63,160 nucleotides of DNA from Russula earlei. Taxonomy: Eukaryota; Basidiomycota; Agaricomycetes; Russulales; Russulaceae. The notes under the pieces were generated by a model. The model was not told the origin of the DNA, made no database searches, and saw only the letters and a list, made by a program, of their open reading frames with translations. The stretch spans positions 1-63,160 of the forward strand of contig JAGFNK010000313.1 of assembly GCA_025769875.1 (NCBI GenBank), written 5' to 3'. Shown piece by piece: positions 55,858 through 63,160 of the stretch (position 1 is the first letter of the stretch; each line of letters opens with the position of its first letter). Position numbers and translations under genes: made by a program.

Positions 55858-58827
55858 TCAGGGGTAGAACGTTAGTCCTAGTTGCTCCCTGAATTTGAGG
55901 AACTTGACGCGACCAAGGTTCTTGGTGAACATGTCGGCAGGGTTGTTAGCCCCTTCAATAAAGAATAGCTCCACCTGTTTGTTTTGTATGACTTCACGAA
56001 TGAAGTGATAGCGCAAATCAATGTGTTTGATGCGCTTTTCTTGCACAGGGTTGGAGGCTAAGAATATTGAGCCTTGGTTATCACCGAACAGTGGGATAGG
56101 AGCAAGATTGATGCCAAGTTCTGTTAGTAAGGATTTAATCCAAACTAACTGTCTGCTCGTGTCAGAGAGCGACATGTACTCGGCTTCAGTGGAGGAGAGC
56201 GCAACTGTTTTCTGCGCTCGTGAGTTCCATGAAAATATTGCTCCAGCCAGGTTCACCATATAGCCTGTAGTGGACTTCCGATTAGTCGGATCAGAAGCCC
56301 AGTCAGAGTCTGCATATGCCATTAAGCCGCCATTAGATGGTCCATCATAGACCAAAGCGTAATTGGCGGTTCCCAAGAGGTATCGGCAAATATAGTATGC
56401 ACGATTTAAATGATCCTCTGAGGGATTGGCAGCATGTTGCGACAACTTTGTGACAGCAAAGGCTATGTCTGGACGCGTTCCAAGCATTATGTATAGGAGT
56501 GATCCTATAACTTGCTGGAATTTTGACCTGCAAGGCTGGGTCAGCAGCAGAAGTGTTGGGAGAGGGGTGATAGCCCTCTGGTAGCGGAGTAGGAGCAGGG
56601 TTTGCGTTAAGCAAGTCGAAACGCTGCAGCACTTTCTTTAGATACTCAGTCTGGTCCAAATGTATTTGCCCAGACTTGCGTATGATGCGCATGCGTAGAA
56701 ATTCTTGGGCATCGCCCAGATCTCGACATTCCCAGAGCTTCATGAAGCGCTCCTTTGTTTTATTGATTTGTTTTTTGTCTGCTCCAAAGAAGAGCACATC
56801 ATCAACATAGACGATGGCTATGATGCTCTTGTCTTTACTAACAAAGAGCCCAGAGTCAGACATAAGGCGAATAAGGCCGAGCGAGGCCATGGACTTGTCA
56901 AGGGCTTTCCACCAAGCAAGTGCCGCTTGCTTGAGTCCATATATTGCGCGTTTAAGGCGCATGACTTTACGCTCTTGGCCTTTTATTTTGAAGCCCTCAG
57001 GCTGCTCCATATAGAGCTCTTCATCGAGCTCTCCATAGAGAAAGGCAGTCTTGACGTCTAGTCCGCTAATGTGCCAGTTTTTGAGCGCTGCGAGCGCAAT
57101 CATCAGGCGGACTGTCTCAAACCGTACCACGGGTGAGAATATTTCGTCATAGTCAATGCCTTCTACTTGGGAGAAGCCTTTGGCGACTAGTCTGGCTTTT
57201 TTACTGACCATCAGACTTAAGGTCGAATACCCATCTATTTTTAATTATTTTGCGATCCTTGGGAGGATCGACTAGTTCGAAGACTTTGCGTCTGCGGAGG
57301 GATTCCAACTCCTCGCGACAAGCATCTTTCCACTCCTTTTGGAGTTCACTTGGCATTCGCAGAATGTCCCTAAAGGTCCATTCGCGAATCTTCGCAGTAT
57401 CAGGTGTATCTGAACTTAGTGGAACTGCTTGGGCGAGCAGATAGTTCAGAAATTTGACTCCCCCTTCCCTTGCAAGACGTAGAATGTCTTCTACCTCATC
57501 CTCAGAGGCTTGCGGCGGTTGATCGTCAAGGACGACAGGAGGGTAAGGGCCTGGGTGGCCGATCCTGACGTACTACCCTCACCGGAGCTACCGGGTTGGT
57601 TTTCTGTCATTGTTCTCCATGTGCGTGTGCGCCGAACGTCTTTTTCCACTTCTGTGGGGTGTCTGCGTTCACCATAGACGTTGCCTGGACGGGTAGGTAC
57701 TTTCCTCAACCGCTGAGACCTTCGAAGAGGTACAGGCTCTTCAACGGGAGGAGGGGACGGTGTAGGAGGGACGGGCGTTTGCTCGCGTTCCTCTTCTTGT
57801 GGCGCCTGTATAGGCTGCTCATCGTCCTCACTTTTAATTGTAGGGAATGGGTCGTCAACACCAGGAATGGTGTCTTCGACAGGTTGTTGCGGTAGTTCCT
57901 CACGCGGTTCATTAATCCGCGTGGTACCTTTAGTGCGCGCTTTGTCGCATTTGGGGTACAGGGTCTCATCGTACAGGGCGGTGGCATTTGTGTAAAGCGT
58001 ATTATTGGGAGCCTCATAAAGAGTGAGGCTTTGATCCCCTCAGTATGACCAAGGTAGATCATAAGCTCGCTTTTAGGCGAAAGCTTGTTGACTCGACGCT
58101 TTTCTGGTATGTGCACATATGCACCGCAACCAAATACTCTGAGGTGTGAGATATCAGGGACCTCGTTCTTTAGGACTTCGTAGGGTGTACGCCATTGAAG
58201 GCGTCTGGCAGGTGTCCTATTGTAACAGTGTGTCCCATGATTCACTGCAAATTCCCACCAGGAGGGAGGTAGACAAGCTTCAAGGCGCATTGCTTGAGCT
58301 TTGTCCATTACAGTGCGCATAAAGCGCTCTGCGCGTCCATTCTGTTGTGGAGTGTATGGGGCGCTTTGCAGGATTTTAATTCCTTCGTCCTTTAGGACGT
58401 TATCAAAGGCCTCGGACTTGTACTCTCCGCCAGCATCGGACATCCACTCTTTGATTCCTGCTTTGTATTGGTTCTTCACCATAGCAAGGAATTGCTTGAC
58501 GGCCATTATGGTCGACTTTTTATTTTTTAAGAGTGTGATCCATGCATAGGAGGAATAATCGTCAATGAAGCTGACGAAATATTCGTACTTATGATACGAC
58601 TTCACAGGGAAACTCTTGAGGTCCGAGTGGATACGCTCGAACGGTGCGGAAGCACGAGTTTCAGAAGGGGGGTGCGCAGATGCAGGCATTTTGCCTTGCG
58701 CGCAGCCAGGACATACCGGCTGTTCCTGAGGGATTTTCAGGTCTTCAGGGAGACCCTTGGTATGTGTCTTAGCACGTGTTACGACATCCTTAGATGGGTG
58801 GCCAAGGCGTCGGTGTAATGACATCAT
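55858..58827 (-). pseudogene. Copia integrase, reverse transcriptase and RNase H (frameshifted)
   Basis: The integrase has the zinc finger H-x-H-C-x2-C (RRLGHPSKDVV ... CPGCAQGKM), DDE residues in IHSDLKSF, WMSDAGGEYKSEAF and PQQNGRAERFMRTVMD, then GCGAYVHIPEKRR. RT (RVT_2) has WVFDLKSDG, KARLVAKGFSQVEGIDY, VKTAFLYGELDEELYMEQP and the catalytic IVYVDDVLFFG. RNase H has MAYADSDWASD, VALSSTEAEYMSLS and NPADMFTKNL, ending at 55858. The frame changes at about 58030, 57540, 57215 and 56520, several beside A-runs. These may be assembly indels rather than true decay, because the two LTRs are almost identical. Confidence 0.88.
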
Positions 58828-60712
58828 AATCTACCGCGTAGATAAGAGAATGCGCTTGCGCGCTTTCAATTGAGGCGTCTAACCAATATGTGGTTTGACC
58901 CGGGAATAAGGGGTAAGAGGACAGGATTATACGTCCGTCCTCTCGTAGGGAAATATGATTTCTATTCCCTAATGCATGCATCCCTTGTTGTAAGAACTCC
59001 CCCATAGATAATATCCGAGTGTTAATTTTCGGAATATAGAGAACAGGAGAAATGCGCGTGACAACTGTTTTAGAGTTGACAGTGTGCCGAAGCAACACAG
59101 CGCCTTTGCCTTCCACATATATAGTGTTATCGGCAGTTTTAACAGGGGATCTTTCGTGCGGCAAAGCCGGCGTATACTCTATAAAGTCTTTTATTTCGAA
59201 GGTGAAGTGTGCGGACGCGCCAGAGTCAAGGAGCCATAAGGATCCCATTTTACTCAAGTCGTGCTTTCCTCTACATCTCGAACAATTTTTGTTACATTCA
59301 CTTTGAAGGGAAGTAGTCCCTTCGCTAATTTGTACATTATATGATACAAGCGAACATTTATTAGACATATCTAGCCCGCTTTGGGGCTGGGGAGATGCTA
59401 ATAGGTTCTTTAGCGAGTGAAAGGAGAGAGGGAGGCGCACGCATGCTTCATTATCTTCGGGGTCGCTGCCCCAATCAAGCGCTTCATCCGACGGAGTCGG
59501 AGCACGCTCAGGGGTGGCAGCACCTTCTGGAATACCGTCATATATGTCGAATAAATCCGACGTATTTGTTTGTGCGAAGTCGCCATCATCCTGGTCCATA
59601 GGCTCAGGGACGGGCGACGGAAGTTTGACTGCACTTGTCGAGGCAGCGGATTGAGTCGAGATCCGCTGCTCGAGGGTCTTGACTGTCTGTATAGTGGGAG
59701 TTACCCCAAGATCGTCAGCAAGATCAAGCGCTTTGTTTAAGGCCTTGTAAGGGCCGTGAGTGTGTTTGCGAGGGTCAGTCGCAGTTGGGACGGTACGTTG
59801 TTGGATCCCCGAAGGACCCAGATGGGCGATAGTGGTATTGGTCGGGAGTGGGAGTGCGGCAACGTCCGCAATGTGGGAGTGCCCAGGACCATGGCTCTGA
59901 TCGGCCTTCTCCTTGCCTTTCCCTTTGCCTTTTCCGCCGCGCTTACCGCGCTGGCACTTGTCCTTATCTTCATCGCGCTTGGGCTTATTGCCCTGCTGCT
60001 GATTGGAGAAGGAAGGGTCACCATGCTTGCGCTTGACAGCTGAAAGCTTCTGCACGCTGTGCTTCTTGCCTGTTCCACGATTGATCTCAGTTTGATATTG
60101 AGAGACGATAGCCTCTCGGACGTCCTTAGCATTAAGGTCGGCCACTTCATAGTTCTGAGTAACAATGTGGACAAGCATTTCCCATTTCTGGGGAATGGCA
60201 GCAAGGATGATGAGCGCCTGCAGGGTGTCAGGGATGGGAAGGGAGGAAGCGGTAAGACGCTGGAATGCAGCGTGTATCCGATCTATCTGTGGGCCAGGAT
60301 GTTGGCTCGGGTTAATGCGAAGAGAAATGGCTTCTTTGAAGTCCTTATAGATCGTGGTGGTCGTCGCCGTGCCATAAAGGGTGTCTAGGCGATTCCAGAT
60401 TGTCTCAGCGTTATCCAAAGACATAAGATCTTGTTGGATCGCGATGCTCGATCTAAGGACCATATGACCGACTGCCATATCATTTCCTTTGTTCCATTCT
60501 CTCAGGGCTGCAACTGCAGCAGCCTGGGCAGCAATCTCTTCAGCAAGAGGCACCTGAGGAAGTCCAGGAAGGACTGGCAGTTCAAATGTGCCATTGCAAT
60601 AACCCCACAGTCCAACAGACATGAGGTAGGCTTTCATAGCCTTTGACCAAATACCGTAGTTTGCACCATCAAGGATGGGGACAACAGGGGCAGAGGGTTG
60701 AGACGACGACAT
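58790..60712 (-). CDS. Copia gag-protease polyprotein
   Basis: A 640-residue open frame starting MSSSQPSAPVVPILDGANYG. The UBN2-type gag has IWSKAMKAYLMSVGLWG, WNRLDTLYGTATTTTIYKDF and LTASSLPIPDTLQALIIL. A basic Lys/Gly-rich RNA-binding stretch (GKRGGKGKGKGKEKADQ) replaces a clear zinc knuckle, although CSRCRGKHDLSK may be a remnant. The aspartic protease motif is LLDSGASAHFTF. It ends 38 bp inside the integrase frame, so a shift is needed to read on into RRLGHPS. In other Copia elements gag and pol are usually one frame, so a lost base or a programmed shift are both possible. Confidence 0.85.
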   Translation of the reverse strand: MSSSQPSAPVVPILDGANYGIWSKAMKAYLMSVGLWGYCNGTFELPVLPGLPQVPLAEEIAAQAAAVAALREWNKGNDMAVGHMVLRSSIAIQQDLMSLDNAETIWNRLDTLYGTATTTTIYKDFKEAISLRINPSQHPGPQIDRIHAAFQRLTASSLPIPDTLQALIILAAIPQKWEMLVHIVTQNYEVADLNAKDVREAIVSQYQTEINRGTGKKHSVQKLSAVKRKHGDPSFSNQQQGNKPKRDEDKDKCQRGKRGGKGKGKGKEKADQSHGPGHSHIADVAALPLPTNTTIAHLGPSGIQQRTVPTATDPRKHTHGPYKALNKALDLADDLGVTPTIQTVKTLEQRISTQSAASTSAVKLPSPVPEPMDQDDGDFAQTNTSDLFDIYDGIPEGAATPERAPTPSDEALDWGSDPEDNEACVRLPLSFHSLKNLLASPQPQSGLDMSNKCSLVSYNVQISEGTTSLQSECNKNCSRCRGKHDLSKMGSLWLLDSGASAHFTFEIKDFIEYTPALPHERSPVKTADNTIYVEGKGAVLLRHTVNSKTVVTRISPVLYIPKINTRILSMGEFLQQGMHALGNRNHISLREDGRIILSSYPLFPGQTTYWLDASIESAQAHSLIYAVDYDVITPTPWPPI

Positions 60713-60867
60713 AGTAGCTGTTAGAAAAGGGCTTAGAGGTCGTCAGTAAGAGTTTTGTATTCAAACAAGCCGACATAGTCTCCCCATAGGGTAGACTAGC
60801 TCGCCGCAGCATGCAGGCTTCAGGGATGCTTCGCCATCGTTGCAGCCGATGAAGGCGCATGGCTTGC

Positions 60868-60880
60868 AGGGCCCATAACC
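60868..60880 (-). promoter_or_regulatory. Copia primer-binding site (initiator tRNA-Met anticodon loop)
   Basis: On the minus strand GGTTATGGGCCCT directly follows the 5' LTR; the plus strand literally reads the tRNA anticodon loop GGGCCCATAACC. It is identical to the site at 17890. Confidence 0.8.
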
Positions 60881-61265
60881 TGTTGCACAGCATAGAGCGC
60901 AGCTAACAGGCCAAGCAACCCACCTTAGAGGTTGTGCTAATGCTCAAGTGATATTGGGGTGTAGAGCGATGTGTATACTCGTCTACAAGTATGGTATTTA
61001 TACCTCTATGACCCAGGGCTGTTCCTAAGTCCAAAAGAGGTGACTACAGGTGTCCACTATATCGCGCATTAAGTGATGCGTGATGTGGAAACATTCTAGA
61101 CGCAGCATAAGGCTGCATCTTGTGATAGATAGCATACTATGCGTAACCCTATTGCCATAAGCGCATATACTAAAGTTCTGTCTAACACGTAACATCTATG
61201 AGCGGATCTTGAACCTTGTATGAAGGTCTTCGCCTTCTTTGATCCGTTCGGGTTCCGGTTCAACA
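60881..61265 (-). repeat. 5' LTR of the Copia element
   Basis: 385-bp partner of 55424-55808, next to the second copy of the GAAGC duplication (61266-61270). Confidence 0.95.
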
Positions 61266-61392
61266 GAAGCCTACTCCACTGTTCGTGTGGGGATCAGATG
61301 AGTGGTAAACCCGGTGGTGGAAGAGATGTTACGCACTTGTTTGCACCGGTTACGATGATTACTGGTCGCCCTTGTTCGCTCGCAGTAGGCAT
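61266..61392 (-). pseudogene. ERG27: ERG27-like 3-ketosteroid reductase, N-terminal exons
   Basis: Exon 1 (61392-61337) starts at ATG and encodes MPTASEQGRPVIIVTGAN. A 58-bp GT-AG intron (61279-61336) joins it to NGVGF, completing the Rossmann motif TGANNGVGFGI. Exon 2 is broken after GVGF (61266) by the Copia and resumes at 55418 with GIC. The start is supported by the family's short N-terminus. The region upstream (61393-61815) is shared with the divergent small secreted protein gene. Confidence 0.8.
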
Positions 61393-61815
61393 CGATGAAT
61401 CTGTAGATGGGGGTTCGTAACACAACATTCACTTATGTAATTGGTCGATATCAGGGGCACTTCATTGGAGATTAGATACAGGCATGAGGTGACGATGGAC
61501 ATGATGGCAAACTGCCTGCCGTTGGAGGCGACGAAAAGGCCTAAGAAGAGTCTCGTGTGCACGACACCGAATCATGATGTATGATGTGATTCATAGCCCT
61601 GCGCATCCTGATCCGATAATTTGTGGACTGAGGGGAGGACTCACGCTCACAACAGTATAAAGCCAACGCCTGCAGTTACAACAACCTCCGGCTGTGCTCC
61701 CACTTCACTACATACTGGCAGGTACCAGTTCCAAAGTTTCTACGCCGCTATCTTATTCATACTTCGGCCACTTGAACAACTTTTTCAAAACCCATACTCT
61801 CAATCATAACTCACA
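61393..61815. promoter_or_regulatory. Divergent intergenic region, ERG27 (-) and secreted protein (+)
   Basis: 423 bp between the two start codons. No ORF is supported and no specific operator was recognised; it must hold both promoters if both genes were expressed. Confidence 0.4.
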
Positions 61816-62159
61816 ATGCACATCTCTGTTTTTGCCATATTCTGTCTAGCCGTTGGCATTGCTCCCTCGCTCGCGCTTCCTTCAGGGTACGCTGATCTCC
61901 TTCGGGTTCTCGTTCTCCCCTGAAATTGACTTTACCTCGCAGACAGGGGAATCCCGGACTCTATCGGGACTCTCAAGGGAGGGTGCTGTCATATTATGCA
62001 AGTCCTTCTAGGCTCATCCAAGGACAAATTTCAGTGGAGGAGTATTTGGATGATTGTAAAAAGACGAGGCAGGAGGCGAAGAGGTTGGAGGAGAAGAAGG
62101 CGAGGGAGAGGGAGGCGAGTGAGGCGAGTGAGGAGTTGCGTACTTTTAGCGGTGGTTAG
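61816..62159 (+). CDS. Small secreted protein, C-terminus supplied by a MULE inverted repeat
   Basis: Two exons, 61816-61886 and 61943-62159, with a 56-bp GT-AG intron (61887-61942), give a 95-residue protein. The first 20 or so residues (MHISVFAIFCLAVGIAPSLA) form a signal peptide. The mature part is short, with RDSQGRVLSYYASPSRLI and then a charged Glu/Lys/Arg helix (RQEAKRLEEKKAREREASEA), possibly a coiled coil. The last residues LRTFSGG and the TAG lie inside the terminal inverted repeat of MULE copy 2, which starts at 62134. The native C-terminus has therefore probably been replaced. The family was not recognised; fungal small secreted proteins or effectors are often of this size. Confidence 0.6.
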
Positions 62160-63160
62160 ATGATCAAGAATTGCCATAAAAGGCGATTGGGTTGGCAAGA
62201 TAATCGGGGCTTCAATCACGCGTGTAAAAGTATTTTCTAAATCACTTATTCAATGACTTATTTATTATGTATCTTGAAAATAAATTACAATACAAATAAA
62301 GATTTTTTATTGTAAGGATCAGCAGAAGATGAGGCCGCTAGAATAGGCGGCGGTGCGAGTCCGAAGGGACATGGTGCAAGGGAGGCGGTGGCATCTGAGG
62401 GAGGGGGGTTCCGAGGGGGGTTCCGAGGGAGGGGGGTTTGAGACGGCGGTTCTCCGAGGGCACGTGTGCACGCATTCGCGGTGGCAGATGTTGCATCGGG
62501 CTTGGCGCGCTTACCCGACCGTTCGCCCCCGGCGTACGGATCATCGTGAACACGGCGGCGCTTTCCCTTAGCGACGCCGATGCTTTGCACTGTAAGTCCC
62601 CGCGCGTCGGGGAGACTGGTCCGTTGTTTTGGGCCCTGTTTGACACCCATATGCTCGGCTGTCTCCATCCATGTATGCTGATTGGGCGCAATTACCTCCT
62701 TATCGGGTAAGACCTTGAAACCTTGAATTATATTAATTGTGGCTGCCAAACTGTATTTGGCGGCCCGGGCGGCCTCGACGATCTCCACTGATTGATTAGT
62801 ATCCTCAAGCCTAGATGCGAGATCACGTGATAACGATATGATCTCCTGTGAGAGAGATACTAGGCTCTCCCTTGGCCTGGTGGATGGGGATGGTGGGTCA
62901 GGGGATCTATTTGCATTCTCTGTGGGAGCTTTTTGGGTGCTCTCTTCAGGACAGAGGTGGGGAAAGTGGATGTAGATTGCTGCAATGTGTTTGCAGAATC
63001 TAATCCGTGGATAATCTGTGCAATCACAAGTTGACTTCATCAGATCGATTGAGTAAAACTCGCCAGACCGGGATTGTGAAGCGACGTGAAAGCAGATCTC
63101 ATCGAATTGCAAAATCGAATCTTGTGATATGCTCTCGGCGTGGGTGAAAAGTTTCCAACG
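62134..63160 (-). mobile_element. Mutator-like element, copy 2 (partial, runs off window)
   Basis: The left end as seen on plus begins AGTTGCGTACTTTTAGCGG and continues TTGCCATAAAAGGCGATTGG, matching the terminal repeats of copy 1. The transposase is on the minus strand, so this is the 3' end of the gene side. The left 9 bp, a candidate duplication, are CGAGTGAGG (62125-62133); the partner lies outside the window. Confidence 0.88.
62285..63160 (-). CDS. MULE transposase, C-terminal part with SWIM finger (copy 2, partial)
   Basis: Open from the window edge to the stop at 62285. It has the SWIM finger CDCTDYPRIRFCKH, a helical block (REKxxLSQEIISLSRDL-like, here RESLVSLSQEIISLSRDLAS), NQHTWMETAEHMGVK and a Pro/Ser-rich tail. 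It is over 80% identical by eye to exon 4 of copy 1, with small in-frame indels (for example an expanded RNPPRNPP run). The catalytic DDE part is outside the window, so its activity cannot be judged. Confidence 0.82.
   Translation of the reverse strand, partial: RWKLFTHAESISQDSILQFDEICFHVASQSRSGEFYSIDLMKSTCDCTDYPRIRFCKHIAAIYIHFPHLCPEESTQKAPTENANRSPDPPSPSTRPRESLVSLSQEIISLSRDLASRLEDTNQSVEIVEAARAAKYSLAATINIIQGFKVLPDKEVIAPNQHTWMETAEHMGVKQGPKQRTSLPDARGLTVQSIGVAKGKRRRVHDDPYAGGERSGKRAKPDATSATANACTRALGEPPSQTPLPRNPPRNPPPSDATASLAPCPFGLAPPPILAASSSADPYNKKSLFVL

Larger units (their letters stand above)
55424..61265 (-). mobile_element. Complete Ty1/Copia element inserted in ERG27
   Basis: 5842 bp with two 385-bp LTRs (55424-55808 and 60881-61265; minus-strand reading TGTTGAACCGG...GCTCTATGCTG..CAACA). 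The exact 5-bp duplication is GAAGC (55419-55423 and 61266-61270). The minus-strand order is 5' LTR (right), tRNA-Met primer site, gag-protease, integrase, RT, RNase H, polypurine tract (AGCAAGGGGGAG) and 3' LTR (left). The LTRs differ at about four positions, all at CpG, so the insertion is recent. Confidence 0.95.

Noticed and set aside
58790..58830. Programmed frameshift between Copia gag-protease and integrase
   Set aside because: No slippery heptamer or overlap typical of Ty1 was seen, and other frame changes in the element suggest an ordinary indel.
60868..60880. Possible tRNA-Met gene fragment (GGGCCCATAACC)
   Set aside because: Only the anticodon-loop match is present and it abuts the LTR; it is the Copia primer-binding site.

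Overview
The window looks like nuclear DNA of a filamentous basidiomycete, probably an Agaricomycete. The evidence is spliceosomal introns of about 45-60 bp, a DUF6535 membrane protein, a CYP5144-like P450, a fungal L-amino-acid oxidase, a sterol 3-ketoreductase (ERG27-like) and a NOP58 homologue, set among chromovirus-type Ty3/Gypsy, Ty1/Copia, Tad/jockey-like LINE and Mutator-like elements. No rRNA, tRNA or CRISPR was recognised. All calls come from reading the sequence; no database search was run.

Layout. 0.1-3.1 kb: DUF6535 gene (-). 3.3-4.15 kb: copia gag remnant, followed at once by a Mutator-like element (4163-7025) with long terminal inverted repeats and a perfect 9-bp target duplication. 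7.4-9.5 kb: decayed NOP58 (-). 9.7-12.0 kb: L-amino-acid/amine oxidase (-). 14.4-16.5 kb: cytochrome P450 (+). 16.8-17.3 kb: LINE tail remnant and a 400-bp near-perfect palindrome. 17.6-53.6 kb: a nested graveyard of retroelements. Its backbone is Gypsy element E (LTR family C; pol on + at 32-35.9 kb, then an extra downstream ORF, 'ORF3'). Within or beside it lie Gypsy H (-, LTR family G), solo LTRs of families A, F and G with exact 5-bp duplications, Gypsy D (39318-46505, -, complete with both LTRs) and a 6.9-kb LINE (46545-53402). D and the LINE both sit inside one LTR of element E. 54.4-61.4 kb: an ERG27-like gene (-) cut in its second exon by a complete Copia element (55424-61265, duplication GAAGC). 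61.8-62.16 kb: a small secreted protein gene whose last codons and stop come from the inverted repeat of a second Mutator-like copy that runs off the right edge.

Themes. (1) Differences between paired LTRs of D and of the Copia, and most in-frame stops, are C-to-T or G-to-A changes at CpG, as expected from cytosine-methylation decay or a RIP-like process. (2) Two Gypsy families share an uncharacterised third ORF downstream of the chromodomain integrase; the D version ends in zinc-knuckle-like motifs. (3) Three Gypsy families carry a primer-binding site complementary to the start of their own transcript (self-priming, as in Tf1), while both Copia families use the initiator-tRNA-Met anticodon-loop primer. 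(4) Two conserved housekeeping genes (ERG27, NOP58) look broken here, so an intact copy elsewhere, the other nucleus of a dikaryon, or assembly indels should be considered.
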